Positions 7,520-17,186 are shown, counted from the first letter of the stretch. The stretch: DNA of 64,000 bases from JAMXLO01 sp037201625 (GCA_037201625.1 JBBCGR010000003.1:1612001-1676000); one strand, 5' to 3'. A program made the numbers and translations. The notes: generated from the letters alone by a model not told the origin.

Positions 7520-8380
7520 ATGCCTCCGCCCAACGACCTTGGCGGGTTCATCGTCCGGAATTCGTTCTACGAGACGATCAGCGCTGCGATCGCCGACATC
7601 GTGGAGCACGGCTTCGACAGCATGGCGCGGGTCGAGCAGTGGATCGATGCGATCCGGCGGTCGGCGATCGCCAGCATGACGCCGCCCGACGTCCTGGCGC
7701 GCGAGCTGAACGCGACGATGCAGACGATCTACCGGCGCATGGTCGAACGGGACGGCATCCTCCGGATGCACCCCGGGGTTTCGCGGTTCACCCTCGAGCG
7801 GGTGAAGCCGAAGCTGCGCGCCGAGCTGGACCGGCGGATCATGGCGTCGGCAAACCTGATCAAGCTGAACCGTGAACAGGCTATCGACACGACGATCCGG
7901 CGCTTCTCCGGGTGGGCCACCTCGATCCCGGCGGGCGGTTCCGACGCGGCCAGCCGAACCGAGGCGAAAACCGAGGTCAGAAAGGCGCTGGCGCAACTGC
8001 CATTCGCCGAGCGGCGCGTGGCGATCGATCAGGGCCACAAGCTGACGTCCAGCCTGTCCAACCTGCTGGCGGTGGAGGGCGGCGCGATCGCGGTGGTGTG
8101 GAATTCGCACTGGCGCCAGGCCGGCTACAACTACCGGCCTGACCACAAGGAACGCGACGGCCGGGTCTTCGCGATCCGAGGATCCTGGGCGCTCGAGCGC
8201 GGCCTGATGAAGGCCGGCCCGGCCGGCTACTACGAAGACGTCACCGCGTTCGCCGAAGAGCCGTTCTGCCGGTGCTACGGGACGTATCTGTATGCGCTGC
8301 GCCGGTTGCCGGGCGAGATGGTGACGGCCAAGGGCCGCGCCGAAATGGAGCGGGCCGCCGCGGAGCGCAAGGCGGCGTAG
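7520..8380 (+). CDS. Phage head morphogenesis (minor head) protein
   Basis: This 286-residue protein follows the portal gene by 3 bp, the usual place for the Mu F / SPP1 gp7 type minor head protein. The middle is helical with many charged residues (AELDRRIMASANLIKLNREQ). The C-terminal part has the compact segment HWRQAGYNYRPDHKERDGRV followed by a Cys pair (FCRCYGTYLYALRRLP), a feature I associate with this family in related phages. It is thought to join the portal to the procapsid and may be ejected with the DNA. The exact family assignment is by context and partial pattern. Confidence 0.7.
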   Translation: MPPPNDLGGFIVRNSFYETISAAIADIVEHGFDSMARVEQWIDAIRRSAIASMTPPDVLARELNATMQTIYRRMVERDGILRMHPGVSRFTLERVKPKLRAELDRRIMASANLIKLNREQAIDTTIRRFSGWATSIPAGGSDAASRTEAKTEVRKALAQLPFAERRVAIDQGHKLTSSLSNLLAVEGGAIAVVWNSHWRQAGYNYRPDHKERDGRVFAIRGSWALERGLMKAGPAGYYEDVTAFAEEPFCRCYGTYLYALRRLPGEMVTAKGRAEMERAAAERKAA

Positions 8381-8402
8381 CTGGTCGCATGGGGTGGGGC
8401 AG

Positions 8403-10229
8403 ATGATCCGAGCTGCAGGCATTCTCCTCCTGTGGCGCTCGCCCACCGGTGACCAAGCCCTGTTCCTGAAGCGTGGTCCGGGCAGCGATCATCCGGGCGA
8501 ATGGGCCTTCCCCGGCGGCCAGATTGAGGGCGACGAGACGCCGATCGAGGCCGCGCGGCGGGAGTTGGCCGAAGAGATCGGAGAGGTCACCTACAGCGAG
8601 CCGATCGAGTTCGCGCGGCGCATCGCGGCACGGGAGGTGGCCGGCGCAGTGGGGCAGGCGATCAATCCGCCGCTGCCGCCGGGTGATGCCATCGTCGTGC
8701 CTGGCGAGCTGGTCGATTACACGACGTTCGTCGCGCGGGTCGCCGAGCAGTTCATCCCGACGCTGTGTGACGAACACACCGGCTACGCATGGGCCTCGAT
8801 CGCTGAGCCGCCGGAACCCCTTCATCCCGGCGCGCGCGTCGCGCTGGCCAAGCTGACCGCCGACGAACTGGGCATCGCCCGCATGATTGCGGCCGGCGAT
8901 CTCACGAGCCCGCAGACCTTCGCGAACGTCACGCTGTTCGCGATGCGCATCACGGGCACCGGCACGGCGTATCGCAAGCAGCTCGACGAATACGTCTACC
9001 GGCCGCCGGAAAACTACCTGGCCGACGAATTCCTTGCCCGGTGCAACGGCCTGCCGGTGATCTGGCTGCACCCTGACGGGTCAAAGCTGAACTCGCAGGA
9101 GTTCGGCCGGCGCATCATCGGCACCGTCGTGCTGCCCTACATCGTGGGCGACGAGGTGTGGGGTATCGCGAAGGTCTACGACGATACCGCCATCGAGGCG
9201 CTGTCGAATGAGCAGTGGTCGACCTCCCCGGCTGTCGTGTTCCGCGAGACGGACGGGAACACCAAGATCGAACTCGAGACCGGCGCCACGCTGCTGATCG
9301 AGGGCAAGCCGAGCCTGCTGGACCACCTCGCGATCTGCCAGCAGGGCGTGTGGGACAAAGGCGGGGCGCCCGCCGGCGTCAGTTCATCAACCATCGGAGG
9401 GTCTGTCATGACCGAAGAAGAGATGAAGGCCAAGGCAGACGCCGAGGCCGCCGAGAAGACGAAGGCCGAAGAGGAGGCCAAGAAGGAGGCCAAGGAGAAG
9501 GCACGGCAGGACAGTGCGACCTTCACGCCGGACAAGCTGCTCGCCGCGATCGGCGATGTCTGCGCGCGGATGGACTCGCTGGAGAAGCGGTTCGACAGCA
9601 CGCGGCGCCGCGACGCGGACGACATGCCGTCCGCAGAGCAGATCGCGGCCGACAAGGCTCGCAAGGACGCGGAGGAGAAGGAAGCCTCCGAGAAGGCCAA
9701 AGCGGACGCCGAAGAGAAGGCCCGCGCCGATTCCGCCGCGGCGATCCAGTCGGCCATCGAGCGCGGCGTGGCCGAGGCGCTGGCCAAGGCGCGGCTGCCG
9801 ATGACGTCCAACGACGCCACCTATGCCGACATGGCATCGATCCAGGCCCGTGCCGATGCCGTGCTAGGTCACTTCGGCAACCGCGCCCCGCCGCCGCTCC
9901 AGGGCGAGACGGGCAAGGCCTACCGCATCCGCATGCTGGAGCCGCTCCAGGTGCACTGCACCCCGTGGAAGGGCATCAAGCTGGCCGACCTGCCGGACGC
10001 TGCGTTGGGTATCGCGGAGACGGCGATCTACGCCGACGCCATGGTTGCGGCGCGCAGCCCGGACGGGGCCGAGGCCGGAACGCTGCGCGAAATCAGGACC
10101 ACCGACGCGACCGGTCGCCAGATCAGCACCTTCGTCGGCGAACCGATCACGTGGATGGGCCAGTTCCGCACCACGCCGCGCGCCCTGGCCCGGCCGATGT
10201 TCCGCCAGCCGGCCCGCACGTCGGCCTGA
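8403..10229 (+). CDS. Nudix hydrolase - DUF2213 prohead protease - scaffold fusion protein
   Basis: Three parts are visible in 608 residues. Residues about 1-150 are a Nudix domain with a complete Nudix box (GGQIEGDETPIEAARRELAE followed by EIG). Residues about 155-330 match the DUF2213 family, a presumed capsid maturation protease (the stretch from AYRKQLDEYVYRPP to VVFRET). Residues 335-480 are a highly charged coiled coil (KAKADAEAAEKTKAEEEAKK and further repeats), as expected of an internal scaffold. A final 110 residues follow. ATG 8403 was preferred over GTG 8394 because a GGGGTGGGG ribosome site lies 4-12 bp before it. The Nudix domain may remove a nucleotide-type substrate during infection; that is inference. 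Confidence 0.8.
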   Translation: MIRAAGILLLWRSPTGDQALFLKRGPGSDHPGEWAFPGGQIEGDETPIEAARRELAEEIGEVTYSEPIEFARRIAAREVAGAVGQAINPPLPPGDAIVVPGELVDYTTFVARVAEQFIPTLCDEHTGYAWASIAEPPEPLHPGARVALAKLTADELGIARMIAAGDLTSPQTFANVTLFAMRITGTGTAYRKQLDEYVYRPPENYLADEFLARCNGLPVIWLHPDGSKLNSQEFGRRIIGTVVLPYIVGDEVWGIAKVYDDTAIEALSNEQWSTSPAVVFRETDGNTKIELETGATLLIEGKPSLLDHLAICQQGVWDKGGAPAGVSSSTIGGSVMTEEEMKAKADAEAAEKTKAEEEAKKEAKEKARQDSATFTPDKLLAAIGDVCARMDSLEKRFDSTRRRDADDMPSAEQIAADKARKDAEEKEASEKAKADAEEKARADSAAAIQSAIERGVAEALAKARLPMTSNDATYADMASIQARADAVLGHFGNRAPPPLQGETGKAYRIRMLEPLQVHCTPWKGIKLADLPDAALGIAETAIYADAMVAARSPDGAEAGTLREIRTTDATGRQISTFVGEPITWMGQFRTTPRALARPMFRQPARTSA

Positions 10230-10288
10230 TCCGGGCCGTCTCGACCGCGGCCGCGCCGCGCTGACCATCCAACCCAGGAGTTCACCCG

Positions 10289-11176
10289 ATGGCCACTCCG
10301 GCAATCGCGTTCAACCCGATGATGACCACCACGTTCGCGGGTGGGTTTTCCGCGCAGTCCGATGGCCTCGTGCAGGGCGTCGCGATGGATGATCCCGCCG
10401 TCCGGTTCGCGCTGGCCGGTGGCCGCCTCTCGACCGATGAGACGCTGCCAATGTGGGGCGGCATCGGGATCTTCGCGCGCATCCCGACGCTGAACCCGGA
10501 GCTTGGCCCGATCGTCGGCCGCGCCACCACGCTGACCCAGACGGCCGCAACCGGTCTGACCGGCTTTTCGGTGTTCAACCAGGCGCACTCGTTCCTGACC
10601 GCGCCGCAATCGCCGGTGCCGTCCGCGCCGGGCGGTGCATTCGTGCCGTTCTTCCCGCTCGGCTCGGGAGCGCGGATCGCCGTGGCGATGGACCCGTCGC
10701 TGATCGGCCTCGAGGACGGCAGCGTCGGCCAGCTTGTCTCCTGGGACTTCAACAACCAGCGGCTCCAGCCGTATGTCGCGTCGGACTCGACCGAGGAAGT
10801 CACCTCGATGACCTGGTCGAACACCAATGGCGGCCAGGTCGCCGTGGTGATGGCCGTTCCGACCGTGCTGAACGTCGGCGACAGCTTCAACGTGTCGGGC
10901 GCCACGAACACCGGGACTGGTGGCAATGGCGCGGTGAACGGCAACTTCGTGATCAACACGTGGACCGATTCCACGCACTTCACGTTCCTGCTGCCGGCAG
11001 CGGCCGGCGTGATCGGCACCATCGCCGGCACCATCGTCATCAATCTCGGCACCGGCGCGCTGGCCTGCCGCATCCTTCGGATCAATGCGGGCAACAGCAA
11101 GATCGTCGACTGGAACCCCGACCTCCAGGTCGCCGAGTGGAACAACTCCGGCTATGCCGCACTGATCCAGATCTGA
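10289..11176 (+). CDS. Capsid cement / decoration protein
   Basis: This 295-residue beta-rich protein lies directly upstream of the major capsid gene. The first 160 residues (PAVRFALAGGRLSTDETLPM, then GAFVPFFPLGSGARIAVAMD) fit the structural cement (gp24-like) proteins of related phages, which bind the outside of the head. Residues about 171-255 are an inserted beta domain (MTWSNTNGGQVAVVM, then LNVGDSFNVSGATN) that also occurs in the sheath and baseplate J proteins of this phage. AGGAG precedes the ATG by 8 bp. Confidence 0.65.
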   Translation: MATPAIAFNPMMTTTFAGGFSAQSDGLVQGVAMDDPAVRFALAGGRLSTDETLPMWGGIGIFARIPTLNPELGPIVGRATTLTQTAATGLTGFSVFNQAHSFLTAPQSPVPSAPGGAFVPFFPLGSGARIAVAMDPSLIGLEDGSVGQLVSWDFNNQRLQPYVASDSTEEVTSMTWSNTNGGQVAVVMAVPTVLNVGDSFNVSGATNTGTGGNGAVNGNFVINTWTDSTHFTFLLPAAAGVIGTIAGTIVINLGTGALACRILRINAGNSKIVDWNPDLQVAEWNNSGYAALIQI

Positions 11177-11259
11177 TCCGACACCACGCGCGCCTGTCGC
11201 GCATGCTGGTCGCCATCGTGGCGGCCCGCAGTTCCTTCCGTATGTAGGAGCATGCCGAA

Positions 11260-12282
11260 ATGGCAAACCTCGCGACCGCCCGCGTCATGGTGCATCCGAG
11301 CTACCAGGTCCCGGAGAAGCTGATCCAGTACAACCAGGCCTCTGGCGCGTTCGACACACTCGCCGGCGCCAATCCCCTCGTGCGGCTGGGAGAGGGGGAC
11401 CTCTTCGTCTACATCGACGCGTTCGACATCCGCACCACGATGGCGGCCGGCCAGAGCGAATATAACTCGCTGCCGTCCGTCTCGATCGTGCCGCGCCAGA
11501 TCAGCACGCCGACCTATCTCCAGCGTGTCCGCGCCGAGTATGACCATCACGACACCGCCGCGATGTCGAACTGGGGTGTCTCCATCGTCGATGCGCAGCG
11601 GCTCGGCATGCGGCAGGGGCATTTTCAGCTTCTCCGTTCCGCGCTGCTGTATGGCTTCAACGGCGCGAACGGCGAGGGCCTGCTGAACACGAACGGCGCG
11701 ACCGCGGTCAACCTGCCGCCGGACCAGTATGGCAACACCACCGTGGTCACCTACGACAACGGCGCGATGGCGTTCTTCCTGCTGGGCCAGGTGTCGGCGC
11801 TGAAGACCCGCACCATGCAGCTCGGCACGGGGCATCGCATCGTCGTGTTGGGTCCGCAGCGTGTCCTGGGAAGCTGGGAATATCAGGACATCGTCCAGGT
11901 GACCCAGTTCCAGCGCGTCGGCGCCGGTTCGCTCTCCACCGCCGGCGTGGTCAAGGCGGTCGGTGAGATGAACGATGACGAGATCATGTGGTGCTACGAC
12001 GACACCCTGATCGGAAAAGGTTCGGGCGGCACCGATGCCATCCTGATCGTCATGCCCGAGGTCAAGAAGCCGGTCGGCCGCCCGATCAACACCAACGAGT
12101 TCGCGCTGCTGTCGCCCGGCCTGGATGCCTGCACGATGCAGTTGCTCGACATGGCCGCGCCGCGCGAAATCCCGACGCCGCTCGCCGGCGGCGCCATCGA
12201 CGTGCTCGCCGAGATGCGTACCACGTCGGGCTGGGGCGTCCGCCCCGAGGCCATCACCATCGTGTCGATGGCCTACGACTGA
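11260..12282 (+). CDS. Major capsid protein, DUF2184 family
   Basis: This 340-residue protein matches the layout of DUF2184 major capsid proteins: an early segment LGEGDLFVYIDAFDIRTTMA, the QISTPTYLQRVRAEYDHHDT region, the LGMRQGHFQLLRSALLYGFN helix and a late PREIPTPLAGGAIDVLAEMR core strand. It assembles the icosahedral head. The preceding GTAGGAG supports the start. It follows the cement gene by 83 bp and precedes neck genes. Confidence 0.85.
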   Translation: MANLATARVMVHPSYQVPEKLIQYNQASGAFDTLAGANPLVRLGEGDLFVYIDAFDIRTTMAAGQSEYNSLPSVSIVPRQISTPTYLQRVRAEYDHHDTAAMSNWGVSIVDAQRLGMRQGHFQLLRSALLYGFNGANGEGLLNTNGATAVNLPPDQYGNTTVVTYDNGAMAFFLLGQVSALKTRTMQLGTGHRIVVLGPQRVLGSWEYQDIVQVTQFQRVGAGSLSTAGVVKAVGEMNDDEIMWCYDDTLIGKGSGGTDAILIVMPEVKKPVGRPINTNEFALLSPGLDACTMQLLDMAAPREIPTPLAGGAIDVLAEMRTTSGWGVRPEAITIVSMAYD

Positions 12283-12304
12283 TCCATCCGCCCGGGAGAA
12301 GCCC

Positions 12305-12844
12305 ATGACGCTCTACGTTGCCAACTGCTCCAAGCAGCGGGTCGACTTCGCCTATCGCGTGCCGGAGGAGATCGGCGCACCGCGCCGGCAGCAGATCGAG
12401 CGCGGCGCGCAGATCATGGTGTTCAAGCGCGACCTCGGCCTGCCGGCTGCGAAGGCGATCATCGCCCAGCACGAGCGGTATGGCATCGTCCCGCTGGACG
12501 AGATCGACCGCTGCAAGCCGTTCATCGGCCTGTGCTACTCGTTCGACAAGCCGATCCCGGTCGATGCCATCATGCGGGCCGACGAACACAACACGGGCGC
12601 GCTCGAGATCGCGAGCGCGGAGTCCAGGGTCGCCACCGCCGCGGCGCTGCACCAGATGCTGGAGCGATCGGTCGAAGGCGCGCCGACCCAGCTCGACAGC
12701 GTCGAGATCGAGGTCGTTGTGCAGAACGGCCCGCACGAGCCGGGGCTGAACGAGGCCGTGACGGTGACCCGCGATCAGGCCGCGACGGAACAGCGCCGGG
12801 AGAAGGCGCGGCAGGGCGGCGGCAGGAAGCCGCGCCGCAGGTGA
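12305..12844 (+). CDS. Phage structural protein, head-tail region, unknown
   Basis: This 179-residue protein lies between the major capsid and neck genes. The first 100 residues are compact (MTLYVANCSKQRVDFAYRVP, then DEIDRCKPFIGLCYSFDKPI). The last 60 residues are disordered and basic (EQRREKARQGGGRKPRRR), possibly binding DNA. GGGAGAAG before the ATG is a good ribosome site. Its last codon overlaps the GTG of the next gene. Confidence 0.65.
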   Translation: MTLYVANCSKQRVDFAYRVPEEIGAPRRQQIERGAQIMVFKRDLGLPAAKAIIAQHERYGIVPLDEIDRCKPFIGLCYSFDKPIPVDAIMRADEHNTGALEIASAESRVATAAALHQMLERSVEGAPTQLDSVEIEVVVQNGPHEPGLNEAVTVTRDQAATEQRREKARQGGGRKPRRR

Positions 12845-13293
12845 CGCCGGCGATCGCTCCGACCGCCGCGGGGTTCCTCGACTTCCTCCGCAAGATGGTC
12901 GGCATCAATCCGCCTGACCTGCCGAACAACGCGCCATCCATCGCGATGGCATACGGTCTCGCCGTCACCATCGTGAACGACAATCTGCGGGTCGCCGGCG
13001 GCAGCATCTATTCGCTGGCGGTCTACAACCTGGCGACCGACATCCTGATCAACTGGGCGCCCGACCAGCCGGGCCGGCGCTACTTCGCCAAGACCCGCAA
13101 GGCGCTCAACATCACGCAGTTCATTCCCGGCGTGGTGTCGGCCTCGGCGGACCAGGCGACGTCCGAGACGCTGCTCGTGCCGGAGCAGATGAAAATGCTC
13201 ACCATCGGCAACCTGCAGAACCTCAAGACGTCATACGGACAGCAGTATCTGGCGTTGGCGCAGTCGGTCGGCACGTTGTGGGGCATGAGCTGA
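12841..13293 (+). CDS. Phage neck/head-completion protein (DUF4054-like position)
   Basis: This 150-residue protein starts at a GTG that overlaps the previous stop (GTGA). It is helical, with the pattern LPNNAPSIAMAYGLAVTIVN and NLATDILINWAPDQPG. Gene position after the capsid genes and the small size point to a head-completion or adaptor protein. The stop overlaps the next ATG by one base. Family assignment was not possible by reading alone. Confidence 0.6.
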   Translation: MTPAIAPTAAGFLDFLRKMVGINPPDLPNNAPSIAMAYGLAVTIVNDNLRVAGGSIYSLAVYNLATDILINWAPDQPGRRYFAKTRKALNITQFIPGVVSASADQATSETLLVPEQMKMLTIGNLQNLKTSYGQQYLALAQSVGTLWGMS

Positions 13294-13805
13294 TGGCCAC
13301 GCTGCACCTCGGCACGATCGACGTGCCATACAGCGCATCGTCCTACAGCGGCCCAACCTCGCCGAAGCGGGTGATCGGGCAAGCGCGCCGTGGCAAGGCG
13401 AACACGCCGCACAACGCCGCGCCGAACACAACGACGACCGGTGACGTCGCCGAGATCCTCGAAGCGAAATACCACGTCATGGAGGTGTTCTACGAGGACG
13501 TGGGCGCCGATGCCGTGGCGAAGGCCATCGAGCATTCGGTTGCCGACGCGATCGAGAGCCTCGCGATGGGCGCGCCGGCCGACATCGATCCGCATGCCGG
13601 TGCGATGAGCGAGATCGAGACGGCGTTCAAGCTGTTCCTGTCGCAGAAGGAGATCGAGGCGGTCGGCATACCAGGCGTGCCGACCAAGGCTGCGCTCCTT
13701 GGCGTGTCCCACCGGTTCGCCCATCCCCACGCGAAGCGCGCGCCGCGGCCGAGCTTCATCGACACTGGCCTGTATCAGGCGAACTTCAAGGCCTGGGTGG
13801 ACTGA
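13293..13805 (+). CDS. Phage neck or tail-completion protein, unknown
   Basis: This 170-residue protein is encoded one base into the previous stop and one base before the next. The N-terminus is polar and loop-rich (YSASSYSGPTSPKRVIGQAR), followed by helices (AVAKAIEHSVADAIESLAMG) and a short mixed C-terminus. In contractile phages of this kind this slot holds neck or tail terminator proteins. No motif fixes the role. Confidence 0.6.
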   Translation: MATLHLGTIDVPYSASSYSGPTSPKRVIGQARRGKANTPHNAAPNTTTTGDVAEILEAKYHVMEVFYEDVGADAVAKAIEHSVADAIESLAMGAPADIDPHAGAMSEIETAFKLFLSQKEIEAVGIPGVPTKAALLGVSHRFAHPHAKRAPRPSFIDTGLYQANFKAWVD

Positions 13806-14758
13806 TGCCGACCCTGGACGAGACGTCGCCCGGGCTGTCGCAGCACGGGCCGGACGTCGCCGGGTTCCGGCAGCTATCGCGTGGCCAGACCATCCCGTTC
13901 GAGCGCTACATCCGGCACGTGCTGCCGATCGACGGCTACGTCTTCTGGCTAAAGACCTGCGACACCTTCACGTGGCAGGGGTCGCTGCACTACGCGTCGG
14001 ACTCGCGGCAGTTGGAGGACGAGTCCCCCACGATCAACCGCGTGGTGCTGACGGCCGGCGAGGAAATCCAGCCGTTCAACGAGATCGCGCCGGGCACGAT
14101 CTGGATCGGAACGATCGATGGGATCCGGTTCGCGTTCAGCCAGCGCGGCCCGTTCTATGCCGCGGCCGGCATCTACCACTACGCCGGCGATGCCGTGTAT
14201 CCGGCCATGGCGTCGCTGCTGGTCGACACCCTGGATGACCTGGGGCCGACACGGCGGATCGTCTCCAACAGCCTGCCCGCCTGGCTGACCCTGCGCGACT
14301 ATTCCCCGGTATGGCTGCAGCCGGCGAACCCGGTCGTGGTGCTCTATCCATCGTTCCTCGTGCCCGACAACCTGGAGCCGATCTACGGGACGGTGCACAT
14401 CGAACCGTCCGGCACACGGGCGTTGCAGGCGTCGCCATCGTTCACCCGCCGCATGACGCACTCGCAGCTTGCGAGCGATCGGGTGCGCGTCACGCTTTAC
14501 GGCCTCGACAACGATGCGGCGCTCGACTGGGTGGATCTGGTCAACCAGTTCAGCCTGGACACCGATGCGATCGGGATGATGTCGACCTCGATCATCCGCG
14601 ATGAAAAGCGGACACAGAACGAGCTGAACATCCTGGCCGAGAAGAAGACCATCGAATTCGAGGTCAGCTACTACCAGGCCCGCATGAACGACCTGGCCAG
14701 GCAACTCATTCTGAGCGCGCCGGTGACGTTCTATCCCAACCCCAACGGAGTGCTGTGA
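13805..14758 (+). CDS. Phage structural (neck/tail) protein
   Basis: This 317-residue beta-rich protein has many aromatic residues (PFERYIRHVLPIDGYVFWLK, LTLRDYSPVWLQPANPVVVL). It lies in the neck cluster, upstream of the sheath gene. The sequence HSQLASDRVRVTLYGLDNDA followed by DEKRTQNELNILAEKKTIEF looks like a conserved structural protein of related Burkholderia-type myophages, but the precise function (collar or tail completion) is not established from sequence. Confidence 0.6.
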   Translation: MPTLDETSPGLSQHGPDVAGFRQLSRGQTIPFERYIRHVLPIDGYVFWLKTCDTFTWQGSLHYASDSRQLEDESPTINRVVLTAGEEIQPFNEIAPGTIWIGTIDGIRFAFSQRGPFYAAAGIYHYAGDAVYPAMASLLVDTLDDLGPTRRIVSNSLPAWLTLRDYSPVWLQPANPVVVLYPSFLVPDNLEPIYGTVHIEPSGTRALQASPSFTRRMTHSQLASDRVRVTLYGLDNDAALDWVDLVNQFSLDTDAIGMMSTSIIRDEKRTQNELNILAEKKTIEFEVSYYQARMNDLARQLILSAPVTFYPNPNGVL

Positions 14759-14761
14759 TCC

Positions 14762-15271
14762 ATGCCCCAAGGTCCTACCCTCGCGGCGACGGCGAAGAAC
14801 CCCTCTGGCGTCGCCGGCTTCCTGGCCACGGACTCGTCCGGCAATCTGAAGGTCGCCGGCCAGAGCGGCGGCACCACGGCGGCCACGGTGGCGAACGGCG
14901 CCGATGCCACGCAGGGCGCTATTGCCGACACCGCGTGGACCGGCACCGGGAGCGGCACGGTGGTGGCAATTCTCAAGGCCATCTTCGGCCGCCTGCCGCC
15001 GAGCAACAGCGCGAAGAACTACGCGGCCAACACCGCCGGCGACGCGGCGAAGACGGGCGCCGGTGTGCTGGCCGGCCTGACGATCAACACCGCCGGCGCG
15101 ACGTCGACCGCCACGCTGTATGACGGCACCAGCACGGCTGGCACGAAGCTGGCGACGATCAACACGACCGCGGTCGGCTCGATCAACTTCAACAACATCG
15201 CGTTCGCGACCGGCCTGTTCGTGGTGCTCGCCGGCGGCACACCGGCGGACGTGACGGTCGTCTACCGCTGA
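14762..15271 (+). CDS. Hypothetical virion protein, Ala/Gly/Thr-rich
   Basis: This 169-residue protein is mostly small residues. The C-terminal half (TINTAGATSTATLYDGTSTA, then IAFATGLFVVLAGGTPADVT) looks like a beta-sandwich of the kind found in phage decoration or whisker proteins. It lies 3 bp after the neck gene, but its ribosome site is weak (no purine run before ATG). Confidence 0.55.
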   Translation: MPQGPTLAATAKNPSGVAGFLATDSSGNLKVAGQSGGTTAATVANGADATQGAIADTAWTGTGSGTVVAILKAIFGRLPPSNSAKNYAANTAGDAAKTGAGVLAGLTINTAGATSTATLYDGTSTAGTKLATINTTAVGSINFNNIAFATGLFVVLAGGTPADVTVVYR

Positions 15272-15312
15272 TCGCCGCCCGCCTCTGACCGCACAACCAA
15301 GGGGACCGCGCC

Positions 15313-16689
15313 ATGCCGTCGATCGTTACCGTCAACGTCAGCCAGAACATCGCGCCGATCCCCGATGGCTTGCAGAAGACCGGCGCGTTCATCAGTCAGG
15401 GCGGCACCACCACTGCGCCGGGCACGCTGACCCTGCTGACCCAGCTTTCCGACCTCACCCCGGTGCGTTCCGTGCCGCGCGCCCTCGCCACCGTGACATG
15501 GTCGGGTGGCACGGTGACAGCCACGACGACGGCGCCGCACGGCTATGCCACCGGCCTGATCTTCCCGATCGCGATCGCCGGGGTCACGCCTGCGGCCTAC
15601 AACGGCACCTACACCTGCACGATCACCGGTGCGAGCGCGTTCACCTACGCGAAGGTGAGCGACCCTGGATCCCAGACGGTGGCCGGCACATTCGTGCCCG
15701 CGGCATCGGCCGAGCTGCTGTCGATGGCCACCACGTTCTTCGGACAGGGCGCGTCGGTGTCGGTCTACGTGCTGGAACTCGGGCCTGGGTCGGTCACCGC
15801 CGGCGTCGCGGCGCTCACGGCCTACCTGACCGCAAACCCGAACACGATCTATTCGTTCCTCGTGCCGCGCGCGTGGGACGCGAATGCCGATTTCCTCGCC
15901 CTGGTCGCCGACTTCGAGTCCACCACGGCAAAGCAGTATTTCTGGGTCACCACGACGCTCGACAATTACGACAGCTACACCGCCCTGATGAAGGACGTGA
16001 TCGCGCTGGTCGAGGCGCCGGGCATTCCGGCGACGGAGTTCAGCCTGGCCGCGCCGTTCTGGGTGGCGCTGCACTATGCGCCGAGCACGACGAACAAGGT
16101 GACGCCCTTCGCCTTCTCGTATCTGTTCGGGGTCACGCCATACCCGACGCACGGCAACAACGCGACGCTGACCGCGCTGAAGAACGCCAACGTCAACTAT
16201 GTCGGCACCGGCGCGGAGGGTGGCATCAGCACGGCGATCCTGCTGTGGGGCACCACGATGGACGGCCGCGACTTCACCTACTGGTATTCGGTCGACTGGG
16301 TGCAGATCAACATCCAGCTCTCGATCTCGAATGCGGTGATCAACGGCTCGAACAACCCGATCAACCCGCTCTACTACAATCAGGACGGGATCAACCGGCT
16401 GCAGGCCGTTGCCGCCCGCGTCCTGTCGTCGGCGGTGACGTTCGGTCTCGCGCTGGGCACCGTGGTGCAGACCGACCTCGACACGACCGACCTGTCCGAC
16501 GCGATCGCCTCCGGCGCCTTCGCTGCGAAGGCTGTGGTGAACGCGGTCCCCTTCGTGCCGTATGCCAGCGCGAACCCGAGCGACTACCGGATCGGGCTGT
16601 ATGCCGGCCTCGCCGCGATCTACATCCCGGCACGCGGCTTCATCCACATCATCTTCAACCTGAACGTGACGGACTTTGTGACCGTCTGA
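15313..16689 (+). CDS. Contractile tail sheath protein (DUF3383-like)
   Basis: This 458-residue protein is the outer contractile tube. The core (AELLSMATTFFGQGASVSVY, then LTANPNTIYSFLVPRAWDAN) and the C-terminal TDLSDAIASGAFAAKAVVNA ... FIHIIFNLNVTDFV fit the DUF3383 / sheath-like family of atypical myophages. Residues about 57-130 are an inserted beta domain with the signature HGYATG and AYNGTYTCTITGA, related to inserts in two other virion proteins here. The following tube gene and frameshifting chaperone confirm the tail module. The start has GGGGA upstream. Confidence 0.82.
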   Translation: MPSIVTVNVSQNIAPIPDGLQKTGAFISQGGTTTAPGTLTLLTQLSDLTPVRSVPRALATVTWSGGTVTATTTAPHGYATGLIFPIAIAGVTPAAYNGTYTCTITGASAFTYAKVSDPGSQTVAGTFVPAASAELLSMATTFFGQGASVSVYVLELGPGSVTAGVAALTAYLTANPNTIYSFLVPRAWDANADFLALVADFESTTAKQYFWVTTTLDNYDSYTALMKDVIALVEAPGIPATEFSLAAPFWVALHYAPSTTNKVTPFAFSYLFGVTPYPTHGNNATLTALKNANVNYVGTGAEGGISTAILLWGTTMDGRDFTYWYSVDWVQINIQLSISNAVINGSNNPINPLYYNQDGINRLQAVAARVLSSAVTFGLALGTVVQTDLDTTDLSDAIASGAFAAKAVVNAVPFVPYASANPSDYRIGLYAGLAAIYIPARGFIHIIFNLNVTDFVTV

Positions 16690-16715
16690 CCGGCTGAACG
16701 ATCGGAGGCGTAACA

Positions 16716-17156
16716 GTGCCCAATCCCCTCATCGCCCAGGGCACGCTGAACCGCCTGCGCGGCAGCGTGACATGGAACGCCTTCCCCGAGCTGAACGTCA
16801 CCGCGCCCTACCTGGGCCGGCAGGGCATCCGGCTGTCGCTCGACGGCGAAAGCACCGTGTTCCTGGAGACGATGTCCGGCGCGGTGACCTCGCCCGAGCC
16901 CTACATGATGGCGACCCTCACGCTGAACCTGCTGAAGACGCAGGCGCTCGCCAATGCCTACAAGGCCCGGCTTGAGACGCTGGCCACGATCGGCGATGGC
17001 ACGATCAGGCCCGACAGCGCGACGCTCTCGCCATACGAGCTGGTCAACTGCGCGATCGAGTCGGTCCGCGAACAGGATTTCTCCGGTGCCGATGCCGGCT
17101 TCGCCGTCACGCTCAAGGGCTACTACCTGGTGAACGCCAGCCTTTGGGACGCATAG
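16716..17156 (+). CDS. Tail tube protein
   Basis: This 146-residue protein starts at GTG 16716, preceded by GGAGGCG. Its size, position directly after the sheath gene, and beta-rich content (LNRLRGSVTWNAFPELNVTA, then IRLSLDGESTVFLETMSGAV) fit the inner tail tube of contractile phages. It would polymerise around the tape measure inside the sheath. Confidence 0.72.
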   Translation: MPNPLIAQGTLNRLRGSVTWNAFPELNVTAPYLGRQGIRLSLDGESTVFLETMSGAVTSPEPYMMATLTLNLLKTQALANAYKARLETLATIGDGTIRPDSATLSPYELVNCAIESVREQDFSGADAGFAVTLKGYYLVNASLWDA

Positions 17157-17186
17157 GACGGCGCATAATTCGGAGCACCATTTCGG

